Assembly: GCA_902363875.1 (NCBI GenBank)
Contig: CABJBO010000052.1
Coordinates: 1-9,322, forward strand
DNA length: 9,322 nt
Reading direction: 5' to 3'
DNA from: Coriobacteriaceae bacterium
GTDB lineage: Bacteria > Actinomycetota > Coriobacteriia > Coriobacteriales > Coriobacteriaceae
Shown here: piece by piece, positions 1-6,283 of the stretch
Layout of the letters: each line of letters starts with the position of its first letter
Numbering within the stretch: the stretch's first letter is position 1
The notes under the pieces: model-generated
What the model saw: the letters and a program-made list of their open reading frames with translations, nothing else
Database searches by the model: none
What the model was told of the DNA's origin: nothing
Translations under genes and position numbers: made by a program

Positions 1-1
1 A

Positions 2-73
2 CTTGCAGCGACGGACCTCGGGACGCTCTTACACCACGTCTGCGCGCGCCACCACATCGAGAGTGTTAAATGA
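2..73 (+). CDS. 3' end of an unidentified gene (partial)
   Basis: The second frame is open from the window edge to a TGA at 71-73 and reads LAATDLGTLLHHVCARHHIE plus SVK. Most third codon positions are G or C, as in the GC-rich rloAB genes, which is the main reason to think it is a real carboxyl terminus. The stop overlaps an ATG in the ATGA arrangement (70-73) typical of coupled genes. The ORF starting there closes after only 18 codons, at a TAG at 124-126. The fragment is too short to assign a family. It could be the last gene before the island or part of an upstream defence module. Confidence 0.35.
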   Translation, partial: LAATDLGTLLHHVCARHHIESVK

Positions 74-281
74 GCGACCAATTCGGAAGTGGGGTGAAAA
101 ACCGAGACCTGTCGACCAGACCCTAGTTTTGGGCACCCGCGACCTGCGGTTTTGTTGCCTGAAATCGGGCTATGCTCGGCGAGTTTCGATTTTTCTCCGC
201 ACTTCTCCTACGCACCGGATTTGCAATCGCGCATCACAATCCGCCAATCGCCCTAACCGGAAAGCCAATCCACAGACTCGA

Positions 282-950
282 CTAGCCAGCCAGATACGGC
301 CCGATTACATCGAAAATTTCGCCCACCTTAGTTGCAGGGTTTTGCGCAGATGGCTTAACGTTACCCAGCCCCCTATGGTATGTGACGAGGCGCCCAACAC
401 GCTGCAATGCCTCGCCTCGTTTGCCGTCCACCACCTCGAACAGCCCGTCCAAGTTCTTGCGGTACTCGATGCCCAGGTCTCTCGACATCTCCTGCGCGAG
501 GGCATGCTGGCAGTCGGACGCGGACATATGCGCGGTCGTGTAGCGAAAGTGCAGAAGAGGCCACAGCTCGAAGCAGGGGTTCGACCACAACGCATGGAAG
601 GTCCTCGAACCATCGGAGAGCTCGTCGCATTTGCGCTCCATCGCGTCAAAGTCGGACGCAGGAAAGTCATCCTTGTCATACACGAGCCACACATGGTCGA
701 ATGTCTCGGGCGCATAGCGGCAGTGTTCGACGGCAAAGTCAAGTAGGTCAAGTGTGTGTTTGCCGGTCCCCTTAACGACAATGGCAACCTTACGCTCGTT
801 CGCCGCACCCAACGCCGCACGCACACCCTCAAAGTAGCGAGGCTCGGTCTCCTTGCCCTCGCTCACTACAAGATGACGCGTCATCTGAACCATGCGCGAG
901 CGGCCCTCTCGTTTGCCGCTACGCCAGCCCTTCGACTTCTTCGCCACCAT
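282..950 (-). CDS. rloB: RloB-family TOPRIM-like protein (AbiLii-type)
   Basis: This 222-residue protein is a good match to the RloB family, the small partner of RloA-type ATPases in AbiL-like systems. The family is thought to act as a nuclease with a TOPRIM-like fold. The amino terminus is strongly basic (residues 1-20). It is followed by the first acidic motif VVSEGKETEPRYF (28-40), the second VWLVYDKDDF (87-96) with its Asp pair, the family block WSNPCFELW (122-130), and a carboxyl-terminal NPATKVGEIFDVI block (204-216). Length is normal for the family. The ATG is preceded by GAGGAG ten bases upstream, and it lies one base after the rloA stop codon (TAG C ATG), so the two are almost certainly cotranslated. 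A second Met at residue 20 is possible but would lose the basic tail common in the family. The nuclease role is family inference. No terminator with a T-tract was found just downstream. Confidence 0.88.
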   Translation of the reverse strand: MVAKKSKGWRSGKREGRSRMVQMTRHLVVSEGKETEPRYFEGVRAALGAANERKVAIVVKGTGKHTLDLLDFAVEHCRYAPETFDHVWLVYDKDDFPASDFDAMERKCDELSDGSRTFHALWSNPCFELWPLLHFRYTTAHMSASDCQHALAQEMSRDLGIEYRKNLDGLFEVVDGKRGEALQRVGRLVTYHRGLGNVKPSAQNPATKVGEIFDVIGPYLAG

Positions 951-951
951 G

Positions 952-2169
952 CTAATCCCACTCCTCGATGCGGGTGAGATACGGATCGGCGCCGTAGCGA
1001 CCGGACAGGTATTGCTTGTCGAAAGCCGCGTTCTTGCTTACCAGATTACCGTTTGCCTCGTGGATGTCGGCGAGAGACCACAGTTGGCTCGCCTCCCCCT
1101 CGCCGCGCGCAGCGAACCATATCTCGTCACGGCGGAACACATCGTTTCGCATGGTTGACACATCCTGGGACGAGAAGATGAGCTGCGCGCCACTCTTGTT
1201 GACCCCAGGATCCTTAAACAGCAGAATCACATAGCGAAGAAGCTTCGGGTGCAGTTTGGCGTCGAGCTCGTCTACCACAACGGTGCCACCACGCTCAAGC
1301 GCTGTCATCAGATACGCAGCCAACCCCATGAGCTTCTGGGTTCCGGCAGATTCCTCGGATAAACGCAGCTCGTACGCCTTGCCGCCCACCTCGTGCCTCA
1401 CGAAGACGCGCTGGCCGCGCCACTCCGGCGCCCTCTCCACTCTGAAGCCATCAATACGTACATCAACGGCGCGCAAAAAACGCGTGACCTCGGGTGAGTC
1501 ATCCTCATCGAGCAATTGTTCGAGCATCTGCTCCAGATAGGAGCTGTTATAGTTCAGGAACACCCCGTCAAGAAACCAGCTGGCAGCCTCCTTGACCACC
1601 GGCGCGTCAAAGTTGATGCAGAGAAACGACAGGTACGGCAGTCTCGGGTTGAATCTCGCAGCCGTCACGAGCTTACGCAGCGTGGGACCGAGCTCAACCT
1701 CTGCGCCCTCACGCTCGAACAGCATCGCCGTGCGTGACGCTCCCAATTTTCGCCGCCATAGGCCTTCGGACACGATCTCGTCCGCATGCACGGACAGGGC
1801 ATAGCGGTACTCGTGCTCACCCGCGCGATAGTAGAGCTCGAACTCGGTGGGCTCGGCAGCAGACACGTCATCGAACTCAAACGCAGAGCAACGGGGTATC
1901 GAAGGACGGTTACCCTCTGGCGCATCAGTGCTGGCAGACAGCAATCTGATAGGCCTGGCCACCGCCGAACGAATGTAGTCAAGCGCCTCGAGCAGGTTAG
2001 ACTTGCCGCCAGCGTTAGGTCCGTACACCGCAGCCACCGGAAGAAAACTCTGCCCGTCAGGGCACTCTATGAGGGAGCGCTCGAACTCCCTCATCGATGT
2101 TGCCTGCATGGAAAGCTCAGTTTCGTCGCGATAGGATCTATAGTTCCTGAAGGTAAACTGGCAAAGCAT
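952..2169 (-). CDS. rloA: RloA-family AAA/ABC-type ATPase (AbiLi-type)
   Basis: This 405-residue ATPase belongs to the SMC/RecF-like group (AAA_21) that pairs with RloB. It should bind and hydrolyse ATP as a dimer to sense infection and gate the RloB effector. Counting from Met at 2169, the protein opens with MLCQFTFRNYRSYRDE, the usual opening strand of the fold. Walker A is YGPNAGGKSNL (49-59), the signature motif is SEESAGTQKLMGL (271-283), and Walker B is TVVVDELDAKLHP (296-308) with catalytic Glu. The position where relatives usually have a TTH or TSH switch histidine reads FSSQD (about 342-346), so that histidine is replaced by Gln. An in-frame ATG at 2190 would add seven residues but has no ribosome site. 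The chosen ATG follows AAAGGA by twelve bases and also has a GAGG close by. A strong promoter lies 55-82 bases upstream. ATPase identity is secure; the defence role rests on family and partner. Confidence 0.9.
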   Translation of the reverse strand: MLCQFTFRNYRSYRDETELSMQATSMREFERSLIECPDGQSFLPVAAVYGPNAGGKSNLLEALDYIRSAVARPIRLLSASTDAPEGNRPSIPRCSAFEFDDVSAAEPTEFELYYRAGEHEYRYALSVHADEIVSEGLWRRKLGASRTAMLFEREGAEVELGPTLRKLVTAARFNPRLPYLSFLCINFDAPVVKEAASWFLDGVFLNYNSSYLEQMLEQLLDEDDSPEVTRFLRAVDVRIDGFRVERAPEWRGQRVFVRHEVGGKAYELRLSEESAGTQKLMGLAAYLMTALERGGTVVVDELDAKLHPKLLRYVILLFKDPGVNKSGAQLIFSSQDVSTMRNDVFRRDEIWFAARGEGEASQLWSLADIHEANGNLVSKNAAFDKQYLSGRYGADPYLTRIEEWD

Positions 2170-2223
2170 CGGCCTCAAAATTCCTTTCATTGTTTTGAAA
2201 AGATATTTCAGGGTTTTTCTTTG

Positions 2224-2251
2224 ATTATAGACTTTAAGTAGGCTAAATCAA
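2224..2251 (-). promoter_or_regulatory. Promoter of rloAB
   Basis: On the minus strand there is TTGATT (2251-2246), a 16-base spacer, and a perfect TATAAT (2229-2224). Transcription would begin near 2217, giving a leader of about 49 bases to the preferred rloA start. No other hexamer pair of similar quality was seen between rloA and the terminator at 2358. Confidence 0.65.
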
Positions 2252-2338
2252 GTGCTTGCTACACCAATGACAGCAGGCGCAAGGTGCAAACCGCCCACAC
2301 TCGACCATCCCATTGCCGGAATGGCGTTTAGCAAGCAC
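2252..2338. repeat. Inverted-repeat-bounded element with internal hairpins
   Basis: Perfect 10-bp inverted repeats GTGCTTGCTA (2252-2261) and TAGCAAGCAC (2329-2338) bound 67 bases. Inside are GGCG/CGCC (2276-2279 with 2292-2295) and CCATT/AATGG (2310-2314 with 2320-2324), so the whole could fold as a three-way junction. The element abuts the -35 box of the rloA promoter. No flanking target duplication and no coding frame were seen. It may be an operator or cruciform, a short miniature element, or a small RNA. Confidence 0.4.
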
Positions 2339-2357
2339 GTCGCACATTACATGCATG

Positions 2358-2396
2358 AAAAAAGGGCAACACTCTCTAACAGAAAGCGTCGCCCTT
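2358..2396 (-). terminator. Rho-independent terminator, minus strand
   Basis: Read on the minus strand, AAGGGC (2396-2391) pairs with GCCCTT (2367-2362). The stem continues inward with a few mismatches to AGA/TCT around a three-base loop (2378-2380), and six T residues follow (2363-2358). It would stop transcripts arriving from the OLD operon or the remnant region and so insulate the rloAB promoter. No intact minus-strand gene ends close to it; the nearest stop is at 3159. Confidence 0.6.
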
Positions 2397-2416
2397 AAAG
2401 CTCCCGAAGAGCTTTT
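2397..2416 (+). terminator. Possible weak plus-strand terminator hairpin
   Basis: AAAGCTC (2397-2403) pairs with GAGCTTT (2409-2415) around the five-base loop CCGAA, followed by one further T and then GTATTG. The T-tract is short. It sits back to back with the minus-strand terminator, so the pair may separate two transcription units. Confidence 0.3.
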
Positions 2417-2501
2417 GTATTGTAGGAAAATACTCTACACCATCTCCCCTTGATTGAGGAAATCAGCCCGTAACTAGCCGGCCGAGACCATAACAAATCT
2501 T

Positions 2502-2711
2502 ATGAATTACGCCATTAAGCACGGTGGGCATTTTGGTGGCAAAAAGGCACGGCACTTCCCATATCAATGCCTTCTTCCAGTATTGAATGTTCTCGCCTAC
2601 TACGATCCGCTTGCCTGGCACGAGGCGAAAGCGGGCGCAAGCTATACTGCAGTGTATGAGTTGGCAAGTCACAGTAGGCTCTTTGTAGAACTTCTCGACG
2701 AGGCAATTTAA
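2502..2711 (+). CDS. Short hypothetical ORF, possibly a gene fragment
   Basis: This 69-codon frame begins at ATG 2502 and is open back to a TAG at 2475. It contains a stretch AYYDPLAWHEAKAGASYTAV (about 32-51) and ends in a helix-like ELASHSRLFVELLDEAI. Codon choice looks reasonable, but there is no clear ribosome site before the ATG. The minus strand across the same bases is also open for a comparable length (stop near 2463), so coding direction cannot be decided by eye. I do not recognise the sequence. It lies 24 bases before a decayed gene in the same direction, so it may be part of the same degraded locus. Confidence 0.25.
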   Translation: MNYAIKHGGHFGGKKARHFPYQCLLPVLNVLAYYDPLAWHEAKAGASYTAVYELASHSRLFVELLDEAI

Positions 2712-2734
2712 GAGACCTGGGGGAACAAGAAAAG

Positions 2735-3131
2735 ATGAGCTTCCATGCCATCAAGAAACCGAAAACAGGCGAAGCCGCTTTGTTGAAGACGTGCACACGA
2801 CAATCTACAACGCCAACTACACCGACCCGCGGATCCGGGAACTGAACGGTATCGATCTTAACATATCGTCACAAGACAAAGAACTTTTCCAGCGCCCGGC
2901 TCCACCATCGGCAACCCGGTAAAGCCATCTCTGGCTAACGCACTCACCAGATTCTTTATATCCCTACGCGACGATTCCTCGTCAACTGTTGCGACTCTCG
3001 AAGACGCGGTCCATGCGCCCACGTCAGTGATTTGCTATTTAGCGCCGGGAATCATATGACTGGGCGTGGCCGTACTCGCTATGTGGCTGTTAAATTGCAA
3101 AAGAAGTGATACGTCGCCCGCCAATGGATAA
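2735..3131 (+). pseudogene. Decayed gene for a small protein with a C-terminal membrane segment
   Basis: Three successive plus-strand frames give protein-like text that could be stitched together. ATG 2735 starts MSFHAIKKPKTGEAALL, with GGGGGA ten bases before it. Another frame then reads FVEDVHTTIYNANYTDPRI and ends ISSQDKELFQRP before a TAA at 2920. A third frame runs from about 2898 and includes PSLANALTRFFISLRDD and LEDAVHAPTSVICYLAPGII. It reaches a TGA at 3057 and stays open beyond it as LGVAVLAMWLLNCKRSD to a TAA at 3129. The segment around the TGA would form one hydrophobic helix of about 20 residues with a basic end. This implies two frameshifts and one nonsense change. The reconstruction is inference, and sequencing error is an alternative. 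No family was recognised. Confidence 0.35.
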
Positions 3132-3158
3132 AAGGCCGTCCAAACTAGATGAAAAGAG

Positions 3159-4169
3159 TCACCTCATAGCCCATATCTTCCAAATGCCGTTCCGCTTCAC
3201 CAGAACTATTTCATGCCCGCCCTCGATGAGCTGCGGTCCCTCAATCAGAAACGGTTCTCGAACGTTTGGGAGAAGCTTTACGAGGGCCGAGCCGTCCTCT
3301 TGATACCGAACAAGAGTGCTCATTCCATAATCCCCTTCCAAAAGCTCGGCGGCTTGCAAATAATCACCCCATCTGAAAATGGTCTCCCGTGCGACAAGGG
3401 AATTGAGTTCGCTGGGGTCCAGGGGCCTTCTGCCAAGCGCCTCTTTGAATAGTAGAACAGCGGTGATTATCTCTAAATCATCGCGCGAACCTTGCTGAAC
3501 CTTTTTCTCAATGTCCTCATCCCCAAGATCTCTACCGCGAAGATTTCGCCAAAATGGCGAATTCTCAATCTGGCGACAAGCGTCTTTTGATTCAAACGAA
3601 ACAGTTGCCGATGCTTCCTCTTTCCTCGATAGCGGCTTGATTCCAGCATTAAGAAGGAACTCAGAGAACTGCAGCAAAATCTGTTCTCTCCCCGCGATAT
3701 ACGGTGCCAGGGCGACCAGTCTCATGTGTTCGGGAACAGAGACGAGGTTCTCTGCCCGCGTTATATCCGCGTGCATCAGCACTCCGTACATTACATCTTC
3801 GACGTTTGCAAAGGCACCCTCGACAACCTTGCCGTCCCCAAAGGCAAACTCAATTGATTGGCTATTAAGGGCATCAAGACTATCCAGCAAGGATTCAATC
3901 ACATCCTTACTAGAAGCGAAGTCCCGTTCAGCAGACTTGAGCAGCCTCCTGAGAAACAAGTCCTTTCCGCGCACAAAATACTTGCGCTGCAGCATAAGAC
4001 GCACCGAGACCGCAGCAAACGCTTCATCCCCAAGCTCAAGTTCACCTAATTTCGAAAAGCAATTAGGATCGAAACGGGCAAGCCTCTCATCAAGTGGAAG
4101 CGTGCTGGCAAGTCTCTTGTAAGTATCAATCGTGTATAGATACAACTCATACGCAACGCTATTGTCCAA
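3159..4169 (-). CDS. Unknown protein, partner of OLD-family nuclease
   Basis: This gene encodes 336 residues, and I cannot assign it to a family. It starts 44 bases after the stop of the OLD-family gene in the same direction, so the two form an operon. The chosen start is TTG at 4169 because GAGGGG lies ten bases before it. A TTG at 4187, directly after an in-frame TGA, would add six residues but has no ribosome site, and the nearby ATG is out of frame. The protein is soluble and acidic with no signal or membrane segment. The first two thirds look helical (for example FAAVSVRLMLQRKYFVRGKD and the DRLL-like helices that follow). The end looks like a small beta domain (DGSALVKLLPNV ... HEIVLVKRNGIWKIW). 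No nuclease, ATPase, HEPN or TIR motif was seen. By position it may be a sensor, regulator or immunity subunit of the OLD nuclease. Confidence 0.85.
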   Translation of the reverse strand: MDNSVAYELYLYTIDTYKRLASTLPLDERLARFDPNCFSKLGELELGDEAFAAVSVRLMLQRKYFVRGKDLFLRRLLKSAERDFASSKDVIESLLDSLDALNSQSIEFAFGDGKVVEGAFANVEDVMYGVLMHADITRAENLVSVPEHMRLVALAPYIAGREQILLQFSEFLLNAGIKPLSRKEEASATVSFESKDACRQIENSPFWRNLRGRDLGDEDIEKKVQQGSRDDLEIITAVLLFKEALGRRPLDPSELNSLVARETIFRWGDYLQAAELLEGDYGMSTLVRYQEDGSALVKLLPNVREPFLIEGPQLIEGGHEIVLVKRNGIWKIWAMR

Positions 4170-4213
4170 AGCTGCCGCACCCCTCAATCATGATTGACAG
4201 GTCGATAATTCAC

Positions 4214-6004
4214 CTACTGCGTTTCAACGTCATTGGCCGCACATATCAGATCGCACAACTCTGCCACGCGTTTCATTGCATCACCCAACGGAGAAAAACC
4301 GGCCCCACAGGCAGTCCTTGCAATCCTAATTTTATCTGGATGCGTTTTCCCACCCTTAAACGTAAAGCTCAGCGGGCAAATAAATCTGTCACCAAGGGGA
4401 TGCTCCCATTTTTTACCCGAATAACATTTCTCAATCGAAGCTGCAAGCACATCTTCTGGAACATAGTTCTCAATTGTTGCGCCCCAGGTAACCCACGACA
4501 TTGCGCCGTTCTGTGTGCACTCGTCAATAATGCGTCGCTTGGTTGAATTAAGTCTCGAATGAGAGGATTTCTTATCAGAATCCATCAGCACGCAGAGATG
4601 AGTATTGATTCTAAAGAGGGATATCAGCTCCGCGGGGATATCTTCGCCAGCACTTGCATCTAGTGCATTCAGCAACTTGCCACCGTAAATCATTGCACTG
4701 TAATGAATACCTTCTTCGAGCGAAATGTTATGCTCATCAGACCATCTCTTAATCCAATAATTCAGGTACACGCGGTCCGAGGGCCCCTCAACCCACACTA
4801 CAAAGTTTGCTTGCAACAGATCGGAGGCCTTGACCCCCAAATCATCAAGCAAATCGCGAGCACAACCCAGACCGTCAAGCTGTCTGCATCCAGAAACTCC
4901 ATTTGTCTTAGACACATGGGCAACCTGAACGCCAGGATAGTTAATAACAGTTGGAGAATGCGTAGTGATGATAAATCGGTTTGAATCGTCCTCGAGAAGG
5001 TATTTCATAAACCTCGCCTGCAGAGCCGGGTGCAGATGAATTTCGGGTTCTTCAATACAGATAATGCTGTTGTCGTTGCAAGCAATAATCGAAGCGAGAA
5101 TTACGAGCTCCGTAACTCCCGTACCCAAAGATTCAAGCGGCAGGTAATCGGCATCGGAAGTCTTAAGAGATATCTCATGGCTTTCATGCGAAACAAGCAG
5201 AGAGGCACGGGGGTCGTTCATGACATCGCGCACGAATCCTTGCAGCTTATTCAGCCGCGCTTCTGCCCGAGCATGATTTGAACGCTCCGGATTAAACAAG
5301 CGAAGCAAAGCTGTTGGAAGACCGCGTCCGCTGCAAAGATCGACATCGCGATCTGGAAAATCATCGTCTTCAACCGACCTAATTGCATCGACCTTAACAA
5401 AGCGAGGGATATTCCCCCACGGAACAATACTGCGGATTATGTCGGCATAGCACGATTCGTCATCACCGCCGTGTTGGAGAGGATCAAGGGAGCAGCGATT
5501 CAGGTCCATAGACAAGCCTGCACTTTTATACTGCGAGAAAGACGCAATCAGATCATTTACTAAAGACGACCCAGCAGCCGGCGACGCCGTTAGAAAGTCA
5601 AGCCAAACGCCATCTCCATCGTTTGATATATACGGCGGACGGGAAAATAACTCAGAAAGCTCTGCCATCCGCTTATCTCCAGAAGGTCGCTTTAAACTGG
5701 AGGACTCCAATAAAACAGATCGATCTATACACAGGGAAATAGTCAACGGGTCATTTGCCCCCGCTGATTTCAGCAGCAAGGGCGCATCTTCCCTAGTGAA
5801 GGGATAGCGATTGCGGGCGATTTCCCCTCTTTGGTCAATGGATGTCATTGCCTTAATAACAAAATCAACAAGAGACGATTTTCCGCAGTTATTCTGTCCC
5901 GCTAGGACTTGGACTTTATCAAATGGACCGAAGCGCGAGTCTTCACTTCCGAAAAAGGAGCGATAGCCGCTACAACCAAAACCCAGAAAGATATTGCGAC
6001 GCAT
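4214..6004 (-). CDS. OLD-family ATP-dependent endonuclease (ATPase + TOPRIM)
   Basis: This 596-residue protein is an overcoming-lysogenization-defect (OLD) nuclease, of the architecture found in P2 Old and Gabija GajA. Numbering from the chosen Met, Walker A is GQNNCGKSS (36-44), an ABC-signature-like LESLGTGVTEL is at 290-300, Walker B is IICIEEPEIHLHP (314-326), and the switch motif is ITTHSP (346-351). The carboxyl TOPRIM domain has VVWVEGPSD (402-410, catalytic Glu), VLMDSDKKS (472-480, Asp pair) and ATIENYVPED (509-518). All key residues are present, so it should be active, with ATP gating DNA cleavage. An upstream in-frame ATG at 6070 would add 22 residues. However, ATG 6004 has AAGGGGGG nine bases before it and begins exactly at the fold's first strand. 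No UvrD-like helicase (GajB) or reverse transcriptase is adjacent, so this is neither canonical Gabija nor a retron system. Its neighbour is the unknown 336-residue protein. Confidence 0.9.
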   Translation of the reverse strand: MRRNIFLGFGCSGYRSFFGSEDSRFGPFDKVQVLAGQNNCGKSSLVDFVIKAMTSIDQRGEIARNRYPFTREDAPLLLKSAGANDPLTISLCIDRSVLLESSSLKRPSGDKRMAELSELFSRPPYISNDGDGVWLDFLTASPAAGSSLVNDLIASFSQYKSAGLSMDLNRCSLDPLQHGGDDESCYADIIRSIVPWGNIPRFVKVDAIRSVEDDDFPDRDVDLCSGRGLPTALLRLFNPERSNHARAEARLNKLQGFVRDVMNDPRASLLVSHESHEISLKTSDADYLPLESLGTGVTELVILASIIACNDNSIICIEEPEIHLHPALQARFMKYLLEDDSNRFIITTHSPTVINYPGVQVAHVSKTNGVSGCRQLDGLGCARDLLDDLGVKASDLLQANFVVWVEGPSDRVYLNYWIKRWSDEHNISLEEGIHYSAMIYGGKLLNALDASAGEDIPAELISLFRINTHLCVLMDSDKKSSHSRLNSTKRRIIDECTQNGAMSWVTWGATIENYVPEDVLAASIEKCYSGKKWEHPLGDRFICPLSFTFKGGKTHPDKIRIARTACGAGFSPLGDAMKRVAELCDLICAANDVETQ

Positions 6005-6099
6005 TCTTGCCAGCCCCCCTTGATAAATAAGCCATGTCCAAACTAATTCTAATTGTCTAAAACTCTTCATGAACCAGCAGCACGTGAGAACGGTCCCAT

Positions 6100-6243
6100 C
6101 TAAAGCATGTCCATCGCCTTAGGCTTCAATGTAAAAGATAGTGACCACTCCACCGTCGAACTCATCGACCATCTCATTGACCACAGCTCATAATTCTGCA
6201 AAGTTGGATACTCGATAGAGATTGTCGTGCAATCATTTGGATA
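6100..6243 (-). pseudogene. Possible gene remnant between abiF and the OLD operon
   Basis: On the minus strand a 47-codon frame without a start runs from just after a TGA to a TAG at 6102-6100. It has unusual Trp-rich, protein-like text: SIEYPTLQNYELWSMRWSM, then VEWSLSFTLKPKAMDML. It looks like the carboxyl end of a larger protein whose beginning has been lost. I cannot name the family. It occupies the leader region of the OLD operon, in the same direction. Other frames here are also short and open, so confidence is low. Confidence 0.25.
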
Positions 6244-6283
6244 TCAATTGCAGGACAACTCAACCGTATCGACGCCCTCAGCC

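Noticed and set aside
137..153. CCGC/GCGG hairpin followed by TTTT as a terminator for the left partial gene
   Set aside because: The stem has only four base pairs with a mismatch beyond, too weak to annotate.
3..746. Long plus-strand ORF of 247 codons over the left end
   Set aside because: Most of it is antisense to rloB, whose family motifs, start and coupling to rloA are clear. The translation is Arg-rich without domain features, a common artefact of GC-rich antisense frames.
2463..2672. Minus-strand ORF with its stop near the minus-strand terminator
   Set aside because: Its location before the terminator is attractive, but it starts at GTG without a ribosome site, and the translation has no recognisable features. 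The opposite frame looks at least as protein-like.
3511..4122. Plus-strand ORF of 203 codons antisense to the OLD partner gene
   Set aside because: Ser/Arg-rich low-complexity translation and no ribosome site. The minus-strand frame is longer and lies in an operon.
4214..6004. Canonical Gabija system
   Set aside because: The GajA-like nuclease is present, but no UvrD/GajB helicase motifs occur in the neighbouring genes.
6107..6193. Plus-strand 28-codon ORF beginning MSIALGFNVKDSDHS
   Set aside because: It reads plausibly, but it has no ribosome site and overlaps the antisense remnant frame. I could not choose it over the alternatives.
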